DNA of 64,000 bases from Loktanella sp. PT4BL (GTDB taxonomy: Bacteria; Pseudomonadota; Alphaproteobacteria; Rhodobacterales; Rhodobacteraceae). Position numbers and translations under genes: made by a program. Each line of letters starts with the position of its first letter. Position 1 is the first letter of the stretch. This document shows, piece after piece, positions 42,741 through 52,365 of this stretch. Where the stretch lies: positions 1 through 64,000 of the forward strand of contig NZ_QJJL01000006.1 in NCBI RefSeq assembly GCF_003201935.1. Direction: 5' to 3'. The notes below the pieces were generated by a model. It saw nothing but the letters and a program-made list of their open reading frames with translations. It was not told the origin of the DNA and made no database searches.

Positions 42741-43667
42741 TTAGAAGGCCACTTTTGAATGGTCCTGATAAAGATAGAGCAGATCAAGCAAGACCACTTT
42801 CTCGTCAATCAGCTTGTAGTAGAGATCAAATCGCTGTTGATCGGTAATCTCTTCATCCACGGCAACGAGATTGAGCACCGGCTGATTTTGCACCCAGACA
42901 CTGCCAATCTCTTCCAGCTTGTCCGCGATCCCGGGTGTCTGCGGAGGTAGAATGCTCATCTGCGGCAATCCATTGCGCAGGGCGCTTAACGTACCGTTGT
43001 AGGCCTGGATCGTCTGCTTGAGTTCATCAGCGATTGTCTGGTCCATCCCTTCCGACCAGAGCAGACAGGCCTGAAGAGCCATTTGCTGGTTCAAAGTCAC
43101 CAGACGGCCCGCGAGTTGAATGAACATGATATCCCGCGCCTGGATTTCGGCCGAGCTCGAATACTGTGCGTCCAGCATTGTCGCCAATTGATATGTCTGC
43201 TCGCGAAGGTCATCCGATGCTTGCGTGAGGATCAAGGCCGCGTCTTTGTCGGTTGGTGTTTCCAAGAGCCGTCTTGCCGCCTGTTGTGCAGGGGCCCAAG
43301 TCGCGCGCAGTTGTTCAATTTCGGCAATTGTCTTGCGGCGTGTTTCAGGTGTTTCGATCCCCCAAAAGATATCACCCTCCAAGAGCGCGTTCAGCACTTC
43401 TTCCACCTGCGCATCGCCAACAGCAAGGAGCTCTGCCGCATCCTCGACATTGACCTGATTGTGCAGGTGGCAAGCCGCAGCAGGCACAGCCTGCGTCCAT
43501 GACAACAGCACTTGGGCCGCTGTAAGACGGTTCGCAACGCCCGTATCCTGAATGATGGACTGCGCACTGCCTGCGGATTGAAAGGAAGAGTCAGCGTAAA
43601 GGCCACCGACCGGCATGATCATGGCACCCGTCAGGAAGACGGAAGCCAGCAAAGAAGAATATCGCAT
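42741..43667 (-). CDS. Exported PilJ-like sensor-domain protein
   Basis: The 308-residue product has a signal peptide (MRYSSLLASVFLTGAMIMPVGG) and a helical body that contains two four-helix PilJ-type (type IV pili MCP transducer) units; a recognisable line is FIQLAGRLVTLNQQMALQACLL. No membrane anchor after the signal and no signalling output domain are present, so it is probably a free periplasmic ligand-binding or scaffold protein. Start ATG 43667 is chosen over 43721. Neighbours give no hint. Function unknown. Confidence 0.65.
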   Translation of the reverse strand: MRYSSLLASVFLTGAMIMPVGGLYADSSFQSAGSAQSIIQDTGVANRLTAAQVLLSWTQAVPAAACHLHNQVNVEDAAELLAVGDAQVEEVLNALLEGDIFWGIETPETRRKTIAEIEQLRATWAPAQQAARRLLETPTDKDAALILTQASDDLREQTYQLATMLDAQYSSSAEIQARDIMFIQLAGRLVTLNQQMALQACLLWSEGMDQTIADELKQTIQAYNGTLSALRNGLPQMSILPPQTPGIADKLEEIGSVWVQNQPVLNLVAVDEEITDQQRFDLYYKLIDEKVVLLDLLYLYQDHSKVAF

Positions 43668-43800
43668 AATTTTGGCCGCTTTAGTTGTTTCGCGCCACCA
43701 CCCGCGGCCCGATCTACTCAACCCGCGGCCGATGGTCCATGACCTAAATCAAGTGCGCGGATTGCACACACGACTTCCGCGTGGATTTGAAGGAACAGGT

Positions 43801-44577
43801 CTACTTATCGCGGAATTGCGCTTCACGTTTTTCGGTAAAGGCCGCCATGCCCTCGGCTTGGTCCTCGGTTGCAAAGAGCGACTGGAACAGCCGCCGCTCA
43901 TAATTCAGACCTTCGGCAAGTGTCGTTTCATAGGCACGATCTACAGCATCTTTTGCTGCCATCGTCGCAATCTGGGATTTCTCGGCAATCTTTTCTGCAG
44001 CTGCTTTCGCTTCGCTCAGCAATTTCTTGGCGGGGACAACACGGCTCACAAGACCGCTGCGCTCGGCCTCTTCGGCATCCATGAAGCGGCCTGTCAGATG
44101 CATGTCCATCGACTTGGATTTACCCACATAGCGGGTCAGGCGCTGTGTGCCGCCGATCCCCGCAATCACACCAAGGTTGATTTCGGGCTGGCCGAATTTG
44201 GCATTGTCCGCCGCGATAATGAAATCGCACATCATCGCCAGCTCGCATCCGCCGCCCAGCGCGTAGCCTGCAACAGCGGCGATGATCGGTTTGCGGGTGC
44301 GATTGAAGCGGTCGGTTTCATTCTCGAAGAAGCGCTTGGTGTACATCTCGACAAATGTCTTGTCGGCCATCTCGGAGATATCGGCACCTGCAGCAAAAGC
44401 CTTCTCGGATCCGGTGATCACGATGCAGCGGACCTTTTCACTGGCGTCGGCGTCTTCCAGCGCCGTGCAGAGTTCGCCCAGCAAGGTGCTGTTCAACGCA
44501 TTCATCGCTTCGGGTCGGTTCAGCGTGATCGTTGCGACACTGTCGCTGATATCTACGATGATCTTGTCAAAGGCCAT
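43801..44577 (-). CDS. Enoyl-CoA hydratase
   Basis: The 258-residue crotonase-fold enzyme hydrates trans-2-enoyl-CoA in fatty-acid beta-oxidation. It has the oxyanion-hole motifs [14 protein letters not shown] and [13 protein letters not shown], and the two glutamates of hydratases in CELAMM and [17 protein letters not shown]. The ATG at 44577 has AGGA at proper spacing; 44586 and 44610 are alternatives. It is 62 bp downstream of mutM on the same strand. Confidence 0.93.
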   Translation of the reverse strand: MAFDKIIVDISDSVATITLNRPEAMNALNSTLLGELCTALEDADASEKVRCIVITGSEKAFAAGADISEMADKTFVEMYTKRFFENETDRFNRTRKPIIAAVAGYALGGGCELAMMCDFIIAADNAKFGQPEINLGVIAGIGGTQRLTRYVGKSKSMDMHLTGRFMDAEEAERSGLVSRVVPAKKLLSEAKAAAEKIAEKSQIATMAAKDAVDRAYETTLAEGLNYERRLFQSLFATEDQAEGMAAFTEKREAQFRDK

Positions 44578-44639
44578 TCTGCTCATCCTGTTGCGCCGGT
44601 CAGAACCCAAGGCTTAGCAAAGCGCGCGGGCGGATCAAG

Positions 44640-45491
44640 TTATCTTTGGCATTGCGGACAAAAGAAAGATGATCTGCCGGACTGTACGATTCGGGTGATT
44701 GTCTTGCCACATCCGTGGGTTACGCAGGGTTTATCCGCGCGGTCATAGACCTGAAAAACATGCTGGAAATATCCCAACTCACCATCGGATTGCCGGTAAT
44801 CGCGCAAGGATGAGCCGCCTGCGGCGATTGCTTCGGACAACACATCGCGAATGAGGGGCACTAAAGAAGCGATGCGCGCAGCGCTGATACGCCCCGCCTT
44901 GCGGGCAGGATGGATACCGGCGCGAAACAGCACTTCGCAGACATAAATGTTGCCAAGCCCCGACACGATCCGCTGATCCAGCAGCGCCGATTTGATCGGT
45001 GTATTGCGCCCTTTCAGGCGGTCGATCAGATAGGTTTCGTTGAAGGCATTGCCCAAGGGTTCCGGCCCCAGATCGCGGATCAGCCAGTGATCTTCCTGGC
45101 GCGCTGTCTCCATCAGGTCCATCGCGCCAAAACGGCGGGCATCATTGAAGGTAATGCGCGCGCCGTTTTCCATGTGGAACACAACATGATCATGTTTGGC
45201 GGGCGCCGGATGCGGGTGATGGAATTCACCGATCATCTGCCCCGATACCAACATGCGCCCAGACATGCCCAGGTGGATCAAGAGCGTTTCCGCGCTTTCC
45301 AGATCGACAAGGATATACTTCGAGCGCCGCCGCAGACCCAGTACCCGCTGCCCCGTCAACCGCTCGGCCATCCGTTCGGGAAACGGCCAGCGCAGATCGG
45401 GCCGGTTCACCTCGGCACGCGCGATCACACTGCCCTCCATCACGGGGGCAATGCCGGCTTTAACGGTTTCAACTTCGGGCAATTCGGGCAT
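44640..45491 (-). CDS. mutM: Formamidopyrimidine-DNA glycosylase
   Basis: The 283-residue repair enzyme removes 8-oxoguanine and cuts the strand. The N-terminus [13 protein letters not shown] supplies the catalytic proline and glutamate; the lysine is in LIHLGMSGR, the helix-two-turn-helix contains [17 protein letters not shown], and the C-terminal zinc finger ends in [22 protein letters not shown]. It is divergent from ubiE, an arrangement common in proteobacteria. Confidence 0.97.
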   Translation of the reverse strand: MPELPEVETVKAGIAPVMEGSVIARAEVNRPDLRWPFPERMAERLTGQRVLGLRRRSKYILVDLESAETLLIHLGMSGRMLVSGQMIGEFHHPHPAPAKHDHVVFHMENGARITFNDARRFGAMDLMETARQEDHWLIRDLGPEPLGNAFNETYLIDRLKGRNTPIKSALLDQRIVSGLGNIYVCEVLFRAGIHPARKAGRISAARIASLVPLIRDVLSEAIAAGGSSLRDYRQSDGELGYFQHVFQVYDRADKPCVTHGCGKTITRIVQSGRSSFFCPQCQR

Positions 45492-45642
45492 TTTATGTCA
45501 TCTGTTTTTGCTGTGGCCCACTACATAGGCATTGCTGCGCCCCTTGTCGTCCCCATTCGTGCGCCGTGGCACATTGACAGTTTGTCTATTTCGTCGCTTG
45601 GGTATAACCCCTTGCGGGACAGTATTCAGGCGAAAGCATGAC

Positions 45643-46395
45643 ATGACCGACAAGGCAGACAATACCACACACTTCGGGTTCGAAACCGTCCGCGAGGATG
45701 AAAAAGCAGGCCGCGTCCAAGGCGTGTTTTCATCCGTGGCCAGCAAATACGACATTATGAATGACGTGATGTCGGGCGGTGTGCACCGGATCTGGAAAGA
45801 TGCGATGATGGATTGGCTGGCCCCGCGACCCGGACAGCGCCTTTTGGATGTGGCCGGCGGGACCGGTGACATCTCGTTCCGCTTCCTGAAACGTGCGGGG
45901 CGTGGTCACTCAACCGTGCTCGACATTACCGAATCCATGCTTGTCGAGGGCCGCAAACGGGCCGAGGCCGCACAGATGTCGGACAGCCTTGATTGGGTTG
46001 TGGGCGATGCGATGGCCCTGCCGTTCGAGGCGAATACCTTTGACGTCTACACCATCAGCTTTGGCATCCGGAACGTGACCCGCCCGCAAGAGGCGCTGAA
46101 CGAGGCCTATCGCGTCCTGAAGCCAGGTGGCCGTTTGATGGTGCTGGAGTTCAGCCAGTTGCCCAACCCGATGATGCAGGCCGCATATGACGCCTATTCG
46201 TTCAACGTCATTCCGCGTATGGGCCAGATGATTGCGGGGGATCGTGACAGCTACCAGTATCTGGTCGAATCCATCCGCAAGTTCCCCGATCAGGAAACCT
46301 TTCTCGGGATGGTGCGTGAAGCAGGTTTCGGCAACGCGAAATATCGCAACCTGACAATGGGCGTTGCGGCGCTGCATTCGGGGTGGAAGCTCTAG
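45643..46395 (+). CDS. ubiE: UbiE/MenG C-methyltransferase of ubiquinone synthesis
   Basis: The 250-residue enzyme methylates the benzoquinol ring of ubiquinone (and menaquinone). SAM motif I is [34 protein letters not shown] and [11 protein letters not shown] are family-specific. The start is ATG 45643; an earlier ATG five bases upstream is closed after one codon. ubiB follows after one base. Confidence 0.96.
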   Translation: MTDKADNTTHFGFETVREDEKAGRVQGVFSSVASKYDIMNDVMSGGVHRIWKDAMMDWLAPRPGQRLLDVAGGTGDISFRFLKRAGRGHSTVLDITESMLVEGRKRAEAAQMSDSLDWVVGDAMALPFEANTFDVYTISFGIRNVTRPQEALNEAYRVLKPGGRLMVLEFSQLPNPMMQAAYDAYSFNVIPRMGQMIAGDRDSYQYLVESIRKFPDQETFLGMVREAGFGNAKYRNLTMGVAALHSGWKL

Positions 46396-46396
46396 C

Positions 46397-47926
46397 ATGC
46401 GCGGCCCTCACAATATCATCCGCCTGATCCGCACAGGCGCCACCTTCGAACGCACCGGCGCGATGAAAGTCGTGCTGGATGCGTTGGATGCAGGGCCCTT
46501 GTTGCGTATCACGCTCCGCACGCTTGTCTGGCCGTTTCAGTGGCTTGGCTACAAAGGCGATGTGTCGATGCCGCCTGCGGTGCGAGCGCTGCAAGCACTG
46601 GGTCCGGCCTATATCAAATTCGGCCAGATTCTTTCGACCCGCCCTGATGTGGTGGGGGACGAACTGGCAGTGCAACTGCGGGTTCTGCAGGATAAATTGC
46701 CGCCGTTTTCCATGGCAGAGGCGAAAAAGGCGATCCAATCTGAGCTGGGTACCAGTTTTGATAAACTCTTTTCGACCTTCTCTGAACCGGTCGCTGCCGC
46801 CTCGCTCGCCCAGGTGCACAAGGCCCATCTGGCCGACACAGGCGAGGCAGTAGCCGTCAAGATCCTGCGTCCCGGGATTGAGCGCGCGTTCCGGACCGAC
46901 ATTGATGCGTTCTACTTTGCTGCCCGCGCCATCGAGTTTTTGTCGCCCGCGTCGCGCCGTCTGCGCCCGATGGATGTGATCACCCACTTCGAAGGCGTGG
47001 TCATGGGCGAATTGGACCTGCGATTGGAAAGCTCGGCCGCCGCGGAATTTGCCGCGAATACCGAAAACGATGCAGGTTTTCAGGTGCCCAAGGTGCATTG
47101 GCATCTGTCAGGGCGCCGCGTGATGACAATGGAATGGGCCGAAGGCACGAACATCGGGATGAACGAAGCGCTGGATGCCGCAGGGCATGATCGCGTCGTT
47201 TTGGCCACGCGTGTCCTGCAGCTCTTCCTGAACCACGCGCTGCGTGACGGCTACTTTCACGGCGACATGCACCAAGGCAACCTGAAGGTCGCCGCAAACG
47301 GGGATATCATTGCCTATGATTTCGGCATCATGGGGCGGATCGATGAATATACCCGCCGCGTCTATGCCGAGATCCTGTTCGGCTTTATCCGTAAGGACTA
47401 CCAGCGGGTCGCAGAGGTCCATTTCGAAGCGGGCTATGTGCCTGCAAACCGCGATGTTGACGAATTCGCCCGCGCACTGCGCGCTGTAGGCGAACCGATT
47501 TTCGGCATGGACGCGAGCCGCATTTCGATGGCGCGCCTGCTGAGCTATCTGTTTGAAGTCACCGAGCGTTTCGGCATGGAAACCCGCACCGAGCTGATCT
47601 TGTTGCAACGCACAATGGTGGTGGTCGAGGGTGTGGCCCGATCACTTGATCCGCGGATGAACATCTGGCACGTCGCAAAACCCATCGTCGAAGACTACAT
47701 CAAGGAAAGCATCGGCCCGAAGGCATTGTTGCGTGATCTGGCAAAGACCGCGCGTATTCTGTCGCGCTTTGGCCCGCAGTTGCCAAAGCTTGCCGAAGAC
47801 GCGCTGATCCGTCTGAACAATCCGCCACCGCCGCCAAAGCCGCAGCGCCGTATCGCGCGGTTGTCGTGGATGGCGCTTGGCGCGGTTCTTGCAAGTGGCG
47901 CTATATGGGGCATCTCTCTGCTCTAG
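46397..47926 (+). CDS. ubiB: UbiB, ABC1-type kinase of ubiquinone synthesis
   Basis: The 509-residue protein is an atypical kinase needed for ubiquinone synthesis. The KxGQ motif is in AYIKFGQILSTRPDVV, the A-rich loop in AAASLAQVHKAHL, and the HGDMHQGN and YDFGIMG motifs correspond to the catalytic loop and metal site. The C-terminus has hydrophobic helices (LSWMALGAVLASGAIWG) for the membrane. It starts one base after ubiE and its stop overlaps that of the convergent flgD by 4 bp. Confidence 0.95.
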   Translation: MRGPHNIIRLIRTGATFERTGAMKVVLDALDAGPLLRITLRTLVWPFQWLGYKGDVSMPPAVRALQALGPAYIKFGQILSTRPDVVGDELAVQLRVLQDKLPPFSMAEAKKAIQSELGTSFDKLFSTFSEPVAAASLAQVHKAHLADTGEAVAVKILRPGIERAFRTDIDAFYFAARAIEFLSPASRRLRPMDVITHFEGVVMGELDLRLESSAAAEFAANTENDAGFQVPKVHWHLSGRRVMTMEWAEGTNIGMNEALDAAGHDRVVLATRVLQLFLNHALRDGYFHGDMHQGNLKVAANGDIIAYDFGIMGRIDEYTRRVYAEILFGFIRKDYQRVAEVHFEAGYVPANRDVDEFARALRAVGEPIFGMDASRISMARLLSYLFEVTERFGMETRTELILLQRTMVVVEGVARSLDPRMNIWHVAKPIVEDYIKESIGPKALLRDLAKTARILSRFGPQLPKLAEDALIRLNNPPPPPKPQRRIARLSWMALGAVLASGAIWGISLL

Positions 47927-48588
47927 AGGTTCGCGTCACGGAGCGCTGTGACCTGGTCACTCGCCACGGTAATTCCCCCCGTCAGGACCAGCATGGTCAC
48001 ACCGCCCTCAAGCCGCACCTCGTTCACGGTATGATAGCTTGCGACGGGGTTCTGGGCGATCACCTGACCGTTGGATGTTGACTGGATTTCGAACTGATAA
48101 ACCCCTGCAGGCAGTGGCGTACCGTCTGGGCCGACACCCGCCCATTGCACCGTCTCGGCAGCTGGCGGGACAGCCTGCCTCTGAAGCTCTTCGCCTGCAG
48201 CATTGCGCACGACAAGCTCTGCGCTGTCAGCGGCCACGGTTCTTGTCGCCAGTAGTGTCATTGGCTGGCCGTCAAAATAGGCAGGCCCCTCTGTGCGTAC
48301 CTCTTTGCCGACCAGTGCTGCCATTTCAACCAGCCCACCTGTTGTCATCTGGGTGCTGAGGGACCGCAACAAATCATTCGTCAGCACGGCCTGTTCAACC
48401 CCCGAGAAGGTTGCCAGCTGCGTCGCATAGTCTGTCGAATCGATTGGGTTCAGCGGGTCTTGATACTGCATTTGCGCTGTCAGCATCTTCAAGAAGGTCT
48501 CAAAATCAGAACTGATCTGCGTCGCGGCACTGGCCATGCCAGCGTTGGGGGTTGCCCGACCGGTTTGGGTGAGTTGCGTGATATCCAT
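47923..48588 (-). CDS. flgD: FlgD, flagellar hook scaffold
   Basis: The 221-residue protein caps the growing hook. The conserved start region FETFLKMLTAQMQYQDPLNPIDSTDYATQLATFSGVEQ is intact, followed by a beta-domain (EGPAYFDGQPMTL). It follows fliK on the same strand by nine bases and overlaps the stop of ubiB. Structurally intact, although the hook gene it serves is damaged (see flgE). Confidence 0.93.
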   Translation of the reverse strand: MDITQLTQTGRATPNAGMASAATQISSDFETFLKMLTAQMQYQDPLNPIDSTDYATQLATFSGVEQAVLTNDLLRSLSTQMTTGGLVEMAALVGKEVRTEGPAYFDGQPMTLLATRTVAADSAELVVRNAAGEELQRQAVPPAAETVQWAGVGPDGTPLPAGVYQFEIQSTSNGQVIAQNPVASYHTVNEVRLEGGVTMLVLTGGITVASDQVTALRDANL

Positions 48589-48597
48589 GTGTGCTCC

Positions 48598-49902
48598 TTA
48601 AATGCGCAGATCGAGGCCACCCGCAGCAGGTGGTGGCGTGGTTTGGGTGATCGGAACGGTATCTTGTATCTGTTGCTCGACAGGTTGCTCGTCCGGCCTC
48701 GCCTCAGGGCGCGCCTGCCCCTTTTGGTCGCCAAAAGAGAACGAAATTGAGTTATACCCAAGCTGACGAAACTCCTGCGCGAGGATATCAATGTGCCGTC
48801 GCAACAAGTCCTGTGTTTCGGGGCGATCGGCCAGCACGTTCACCGTGATAACACCGTCACCCGCAGCAAGGCTCAGCTTCACCCGCCCCAATTCTTCGGG
48901 ATTAAGCGCAATTTCCGTGGTCTTGCCGTTGCTGTTCGTCACGGCCACCGCAATCTGCGCCGCCACATGACGTGCAGTTTCTGGTGTGGCAGCGGCCACC
49001 CCAGGGGCCGGTGTCCCGGTTGCCGTGGTATGCCGCTCGGCAGGCATCGCCGACAAAATACTATCCACATCAGCCGGTTTAGACGCCTTTTCAACCATCT
49101 CACGCTGCGGATGAGCAGCGATTTGCGCCATGGCCACGGCAGGTGGCTGTGCCGCAGGCACTTGTGCTGCCGCACTCGGGGGTAGCTGTACCGTTGCCCG
49201 CGGTGGCATGGCATCCTCGCGTACAGGACGTGGCCGTTCATCGGCAGGATGAAACCGGGGTTTTCGTACTTCTTTGGCCTGACCTGCGAAATCTGCCCTG
49301 GGTTTGTCTGAAATCAACGGTGGTGACACAGGTGGCGGCGCGTCCACCTTCGTTGGCTCGACCGGTTTCGGCTGCAGTGGTTGTGTAGACGGCACCTCAG
49401 CACGCACCTTAACCGGCAAACGCCCTTCGACCACAGACTGGGCCACAGTCGCGCCTGTTGATTTGCCTTCCCGCGCGACCGGAGTGGTCTGTTCGGGCTG
49501 CTTTTCTGTTGCGCCCTCGCGCGCAGGCGGCGGCACGTTCAGGCCCTCACGCCGCAACATCTGCGTTCTATCCTCTGCTGGTCCGGATAGTGCGGCTACA
49601 CCTTCGCTATCAGCCTTTGCTGCGGGCACCGGTAAAGCGATCGGCGTTTCGGCCTTGGCAGCAACGTCTTTTGTCACCGCAGGCAGAGCGACCGCATCGT
49701 CCGGTAGCAGCTCTGGATCAGCAGCAAACGCCACACCCATTCCCCCATCCGCCGCGTCACCATGTATGTCATCACTGGCCGGTGCGGTCGCGGCCATCAT
49801 TTCGTCGAATGTCGTGACATCGGCGCTAGCGGCCCCCACGGCAGGCACCGGCGGGGTCTGTGCGGTCGTCGCTGCCGACTGGGAAAGGATCAAGGGAATC
49901 AT
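48598..49902 (-). CDS. fliK: FliK-like flagellar hook-length control protein
   Basis: The 434-residue protein has a long proline/alanine-rich N-terminal part, as in hook-length rulers, and the conserved FliK C-terminal domain with ALNPEELGRVKLSLAAGDGVITVNVLADRPETQDLLRRHIDILAQEFRQLGYN. ATG 49902 (MIPLILSQSA) is chosen; the longer frame to 50013 would overlap the divergent rod-binding gene. It lies directly upstream of flgD. Confidence 0.85.
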   Translation of the reverse strand: MIPLILSQSAATTAQTPPVPAVGAASADVTTFDEMMAATAPASDDIHGDAADGGMGVAFAADPELLPDDAVALPAVTKDVAAKAETPIALPVPAAKADSEGVAALSGPAEDRTQMLRREGLNVPPPAREGATEKQPEQTTPVAREGKSTGATVAQSVVEGRLPVKVRAEVPSTQPLQPKPVEPTKVDAPPPVSPPLISDKPRADFAGQAKEVRKPRFHPADERPRPVREDAMPPRATVQLPPSAAAQVPAAQPPAVAMAQIAAHPQREMVEKASKPADVDSILSAMPAERHTTATGTPAPGVAAATPETARHVAAQIAVAVTNSNGKTTEIALNPEELGRVKLSLAAGDGVITVNVLADRPETQDLLRRHIDILAQEFRQLGYNSISFSFGDQKGQARPEARPDEQPVEQQIQDTVPITQTTPPPAAGGLDLRI

Positions 49903-50006
49903 CGGTTCTCCGATTGCGTCTGTTCGATCTTCTGTTTGACGCAAAAAACTTACTGAATGTTTAGGAAGGTCGGTCAAGTTGCGCAAACCACCAACCGGAG
50001 AATCCG

Positions 50007-50300
50007 ATGACAATGATCACTGATCTGCCGCCGCCACGCCCCGCGCCCGCTCTGCCGGACTATATAAACAACAACGCAAAGCTGCGTGACGCCGCCCAAA
50101 AGATGGAGGCGACATTTCTGGCGGAAATGCTGAAATCCGCAGGTGTCGGGACGCCACGCGAAACATTCGGCGGCGGCGCAGGCGAAGAGCATTTCGCTTC
50201 TTTCCTGCGAGAGGCGCAGGCCGAGGAAATGGTGAAAGCAGGGGGAATCGGACTAGCCGAAGCGCTTTTCGAGGCCATGAAAGTCCGGAACTTTGCTTAA
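50007..50300 (+). CDS. Flagellar rod-binding protein (FlgJ N-domain-like)
   Basis: The 97-residue protein matches the rod-binding domain of FlgJ (AAQKMEATFLAEMLKSAGVGTPRETFGGGAGEEHFASFL) but lacks the muramidase domain, as is common in alphaproteobacteria. It is divergent from fliK and overlaps the start of flgN by 8 bp. CGGAG precedes the ATG. Confidence 0.88.
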   Translation: MTMITDLPPPRPAPALPDYINNNAKLRDAAQKMEATFLAEMLKSAGVGTPRETFGGGAGEEHFASFLREAQAEEMVKAGGIGLAEALFEAMKVRNFA

Positions 50301-50634
50301 TACAGTCGTTTCTCAATTGCATCAGGTGCTGGACCAGGAACGCCAGGCGCTGATTTCCGCGGATTACGACGCGTTGGCCACCTTTGTTTCACAAAAGGAG
50401 GCATTGCTGTCACAACTGGAAAAAACAATTCCGGCTAAGGAAGAGTTGCGGCCCCTGCGCCAAAAGATGGACGAGAACCTTGGTCTTCTGGCGGCCGCGA
50501 TCAAAGGCGTCGCTGCCGCGAGCGCGCGTCTTTCAGCGCTTCAGAACGTGAAAAGCGGTTTGAGTGTTTATGACAACGCAGGCCGTCTTGAACATGTCCG
50601 CACCCACAACCCAGCCCTCGAGAAGAAGGCCTGA
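50293..50634 (+). CDS. FlgN-like flagellar export chaperone
   Basis: The 113-residue helical protein begins with TTG at 50293 (MLNTVVSQLHQVLDQERQALISAD) and resembles FlgN, the chaperone for hook-junction proteins FlgK and FlgL. It overlaps the rod-binding gene by 8 bp. Its client genes are not found in this window, consistent with the deletion seen just downstream. Confidence 0.75.
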   Translation: MLNTVVSQLHQVLDQERQALISADYDALATFVSQKEALLSQLEKTIPAKEELRPLRQKMDENLGLLAAAIKGVAAASARLSALQNVKSGLSVYDNAGRLEHVRTHNPALEKKA

Positions 50635-50752
50635 TTTCAGTCAAATTCTCTTTATTTGGACGGGCCGAGTTAAGAGGTTGTTCAGCCTGCGCTAGATATT
50701 CATCCGGCATCGCCACAAAGGCGCACCGGTACGAAGTGATCGGTGAATTCCG

Positions 50753-52264
50753 TCAGAATGACGCATCGCGCCGCAGTAAATTTGCGGAGTTTCCAACCAA
50801 CCCGGTGCAAAGCGCCATACATAAAGGACCGTGAATTATGTCCAGTATTTTGACCAACAACAGCGCAATGGTTGCGCTGCAAACGCTCAAGTCGATCAAC
50901 AACGATCTCTCCAAAACACAATCGATGATCTCAACCGGCAAAGATGTCGCTTCGGCCAAGGATAATTCCACAGTCTGGATGACCTTGGCGTTGGACGAAT
51001 AGGCGCGTTGTGTCTGGATCAGTTCCGTCAGCTCACCGGCAACATCCGTGGCCGATTCCTCGCGTGCAAAGCCGACGATATCGCCCGTCGGCCCGTCACC
51101 CGCGTCCCACAGGAAGAAAGAACCACTGTCAGGCGTCACGCGGTAACTCTGCTGATCAAGCGTTTCCAATCCGTTCACGTTTGGCACGTCCACAAGCGGA
51201 ATTTGATAGAGAACACGGTTGATCCCGATATCAAAGGAGGCCCGCACGAAACCGTTCTGGTCCACCTCGATCGAGGTCAGACTGCCCACGGGTGTGCCGT
51301 TCTTGGAAATTGAAACGGGCGCGAAAGCATCGGACAGTTGGGTCAATCCGATCGAACTGCCCAATTCGCCGATATTGATTTCCATTGGTCCGCCATCGAC
51401 CGCAATTGTCAGTGCCCCGGTGAGCGGATCATAGGCCCCGCCAATCGGGTTCAGCGGGTCTGCAAAATCGACGTTTGCAAGCGTACCGCCGCCGCCGCGT
51501 GTCGCATCAAAGGTTAATGTATATTCGCCAACAACATCGGGAACACCATCAAGATCAGTATCGGACTCACTGTCGCGGATTTCCATTGTCCATGTATTCG
51601 ATGAACCATTTGCCGGTACAGTTGGCGTAAACAGGAAGCTCAGGTTCGAAGACGCACCCAGGTTGTCGAAATATTCAACCGAGAGCGTTTCCGTATCCCC
51701 CGGTGATCCTTCCCGCGTTGACGTGGCGGGCAGGTTGACCGACAAGTCAACGCGCGTCGTCGCCTCGCCCGCAAATTGGTTGGCGTTGATCTGGACAGGC
51801 ACCAAACCGTCGATAGAGTCGCGCGGATAGTTGGGAATGGTTCCGTCAGCCGCCGCTGGCACACCCAGCAGAACCAACCCCCCTGGCGTACGCAAATACC
51901 CTTGGGCATCGGGGCGGAAAGATCCCGTAGTCGTCAGGAACAATGGATTGTCCCCGTTGTTGACGGCCACAGATGTTTCCGATGTGACCGGCAGCATTCC
52001 ACGGCCCCGCACGGCAAGGTCTGTGGGGTTTGACGTCGAAACCAGCGCACCACGTTCATCAATCAAGCGCGATGTTGTTGTGCGCACACCGCCCGCAGAA
52101 TAGGTTCCCTGACCGCTTTCAATCACCATCGACTGAAAGTCGGTCACCGCTCTTTTGTAGCCATAGGTTGATGAGTTCGAAATATTGTCCGAGATCGTGG
52201 CCAACCGAGAGGCGTTTGCCGCCAAACCGGCAACGCTGGCATTCAGGGAAGAGGAAATCGTCAT
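50753..52264 (-). pseudogene. flgE: FlgE hook protein with its C-terminus lost at a rearrangement junction
   Basis: The frame encodes the N-terminal hook signature (MTISSSLNASVAGLAANASRLATISDNISNSSTYGYKR) and most of FlgE. Normal FlgE would end soon after QRAYSSNAKVIQTV with about 12-15 more residues of the D0 helix; instead, from about 50969 down, the frame runs into the antisense of the flagellin N-terminus and adds a foreign ~70-residue tail (ELSLAEATSLPVEII...) before stopping. The terminal helix is needed for export and hook polymerisation, so the product is probably non-functional. A CtrA-like site lies upstream. Confidence 0.85.
50838..51002 (+). pseudogene. Truncated flagellin gene, first ~45 codons only
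   Basis: ATG 50838 with AAAGGA upstream starts a perfect flagellin N-terminus (MSSILTNNSAMVALQTLK... STGKDVASAKDNS), the conserved D0/D1 start of Roseobacter flagellins. After residue 44-47 the sequence stops matching flagellin and instead is the antisense of flgE; the frame closes at 51002 after 54 residues. The remaining ~85% of flagellin (including the C-terminal D0 helix) is missing. This gives no functional filament protein. Junction within 50969-50978. Confidence 0.85.
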
Positions 52265-52325
52265 AAAGATGAGCCTTTCTGCGTCAGAGATGACTAATGT
52301 TCACACCACCTCTAAGCCCCGCGCC

Positions 52326-52340
52326 TTAACACCCCCCTAA
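52326..52340 (-). promoter_or_regulatory. Possible CtrA site upstream of flgE
   Basis: TTAG-N7-TTAA on the minus strand (52340-52326) matches the CtrA consensus TTAA-N7-TTAA except for one base. It lies about 62 bp before the flgE start. CtrA controls flagellar genes in Rhodobacteraceae. Evidence is a single imperfect match. Confidence 0.35.
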
Positions 52341-52365
52341 CGGCTAAAATTCGAATGATATCGTT

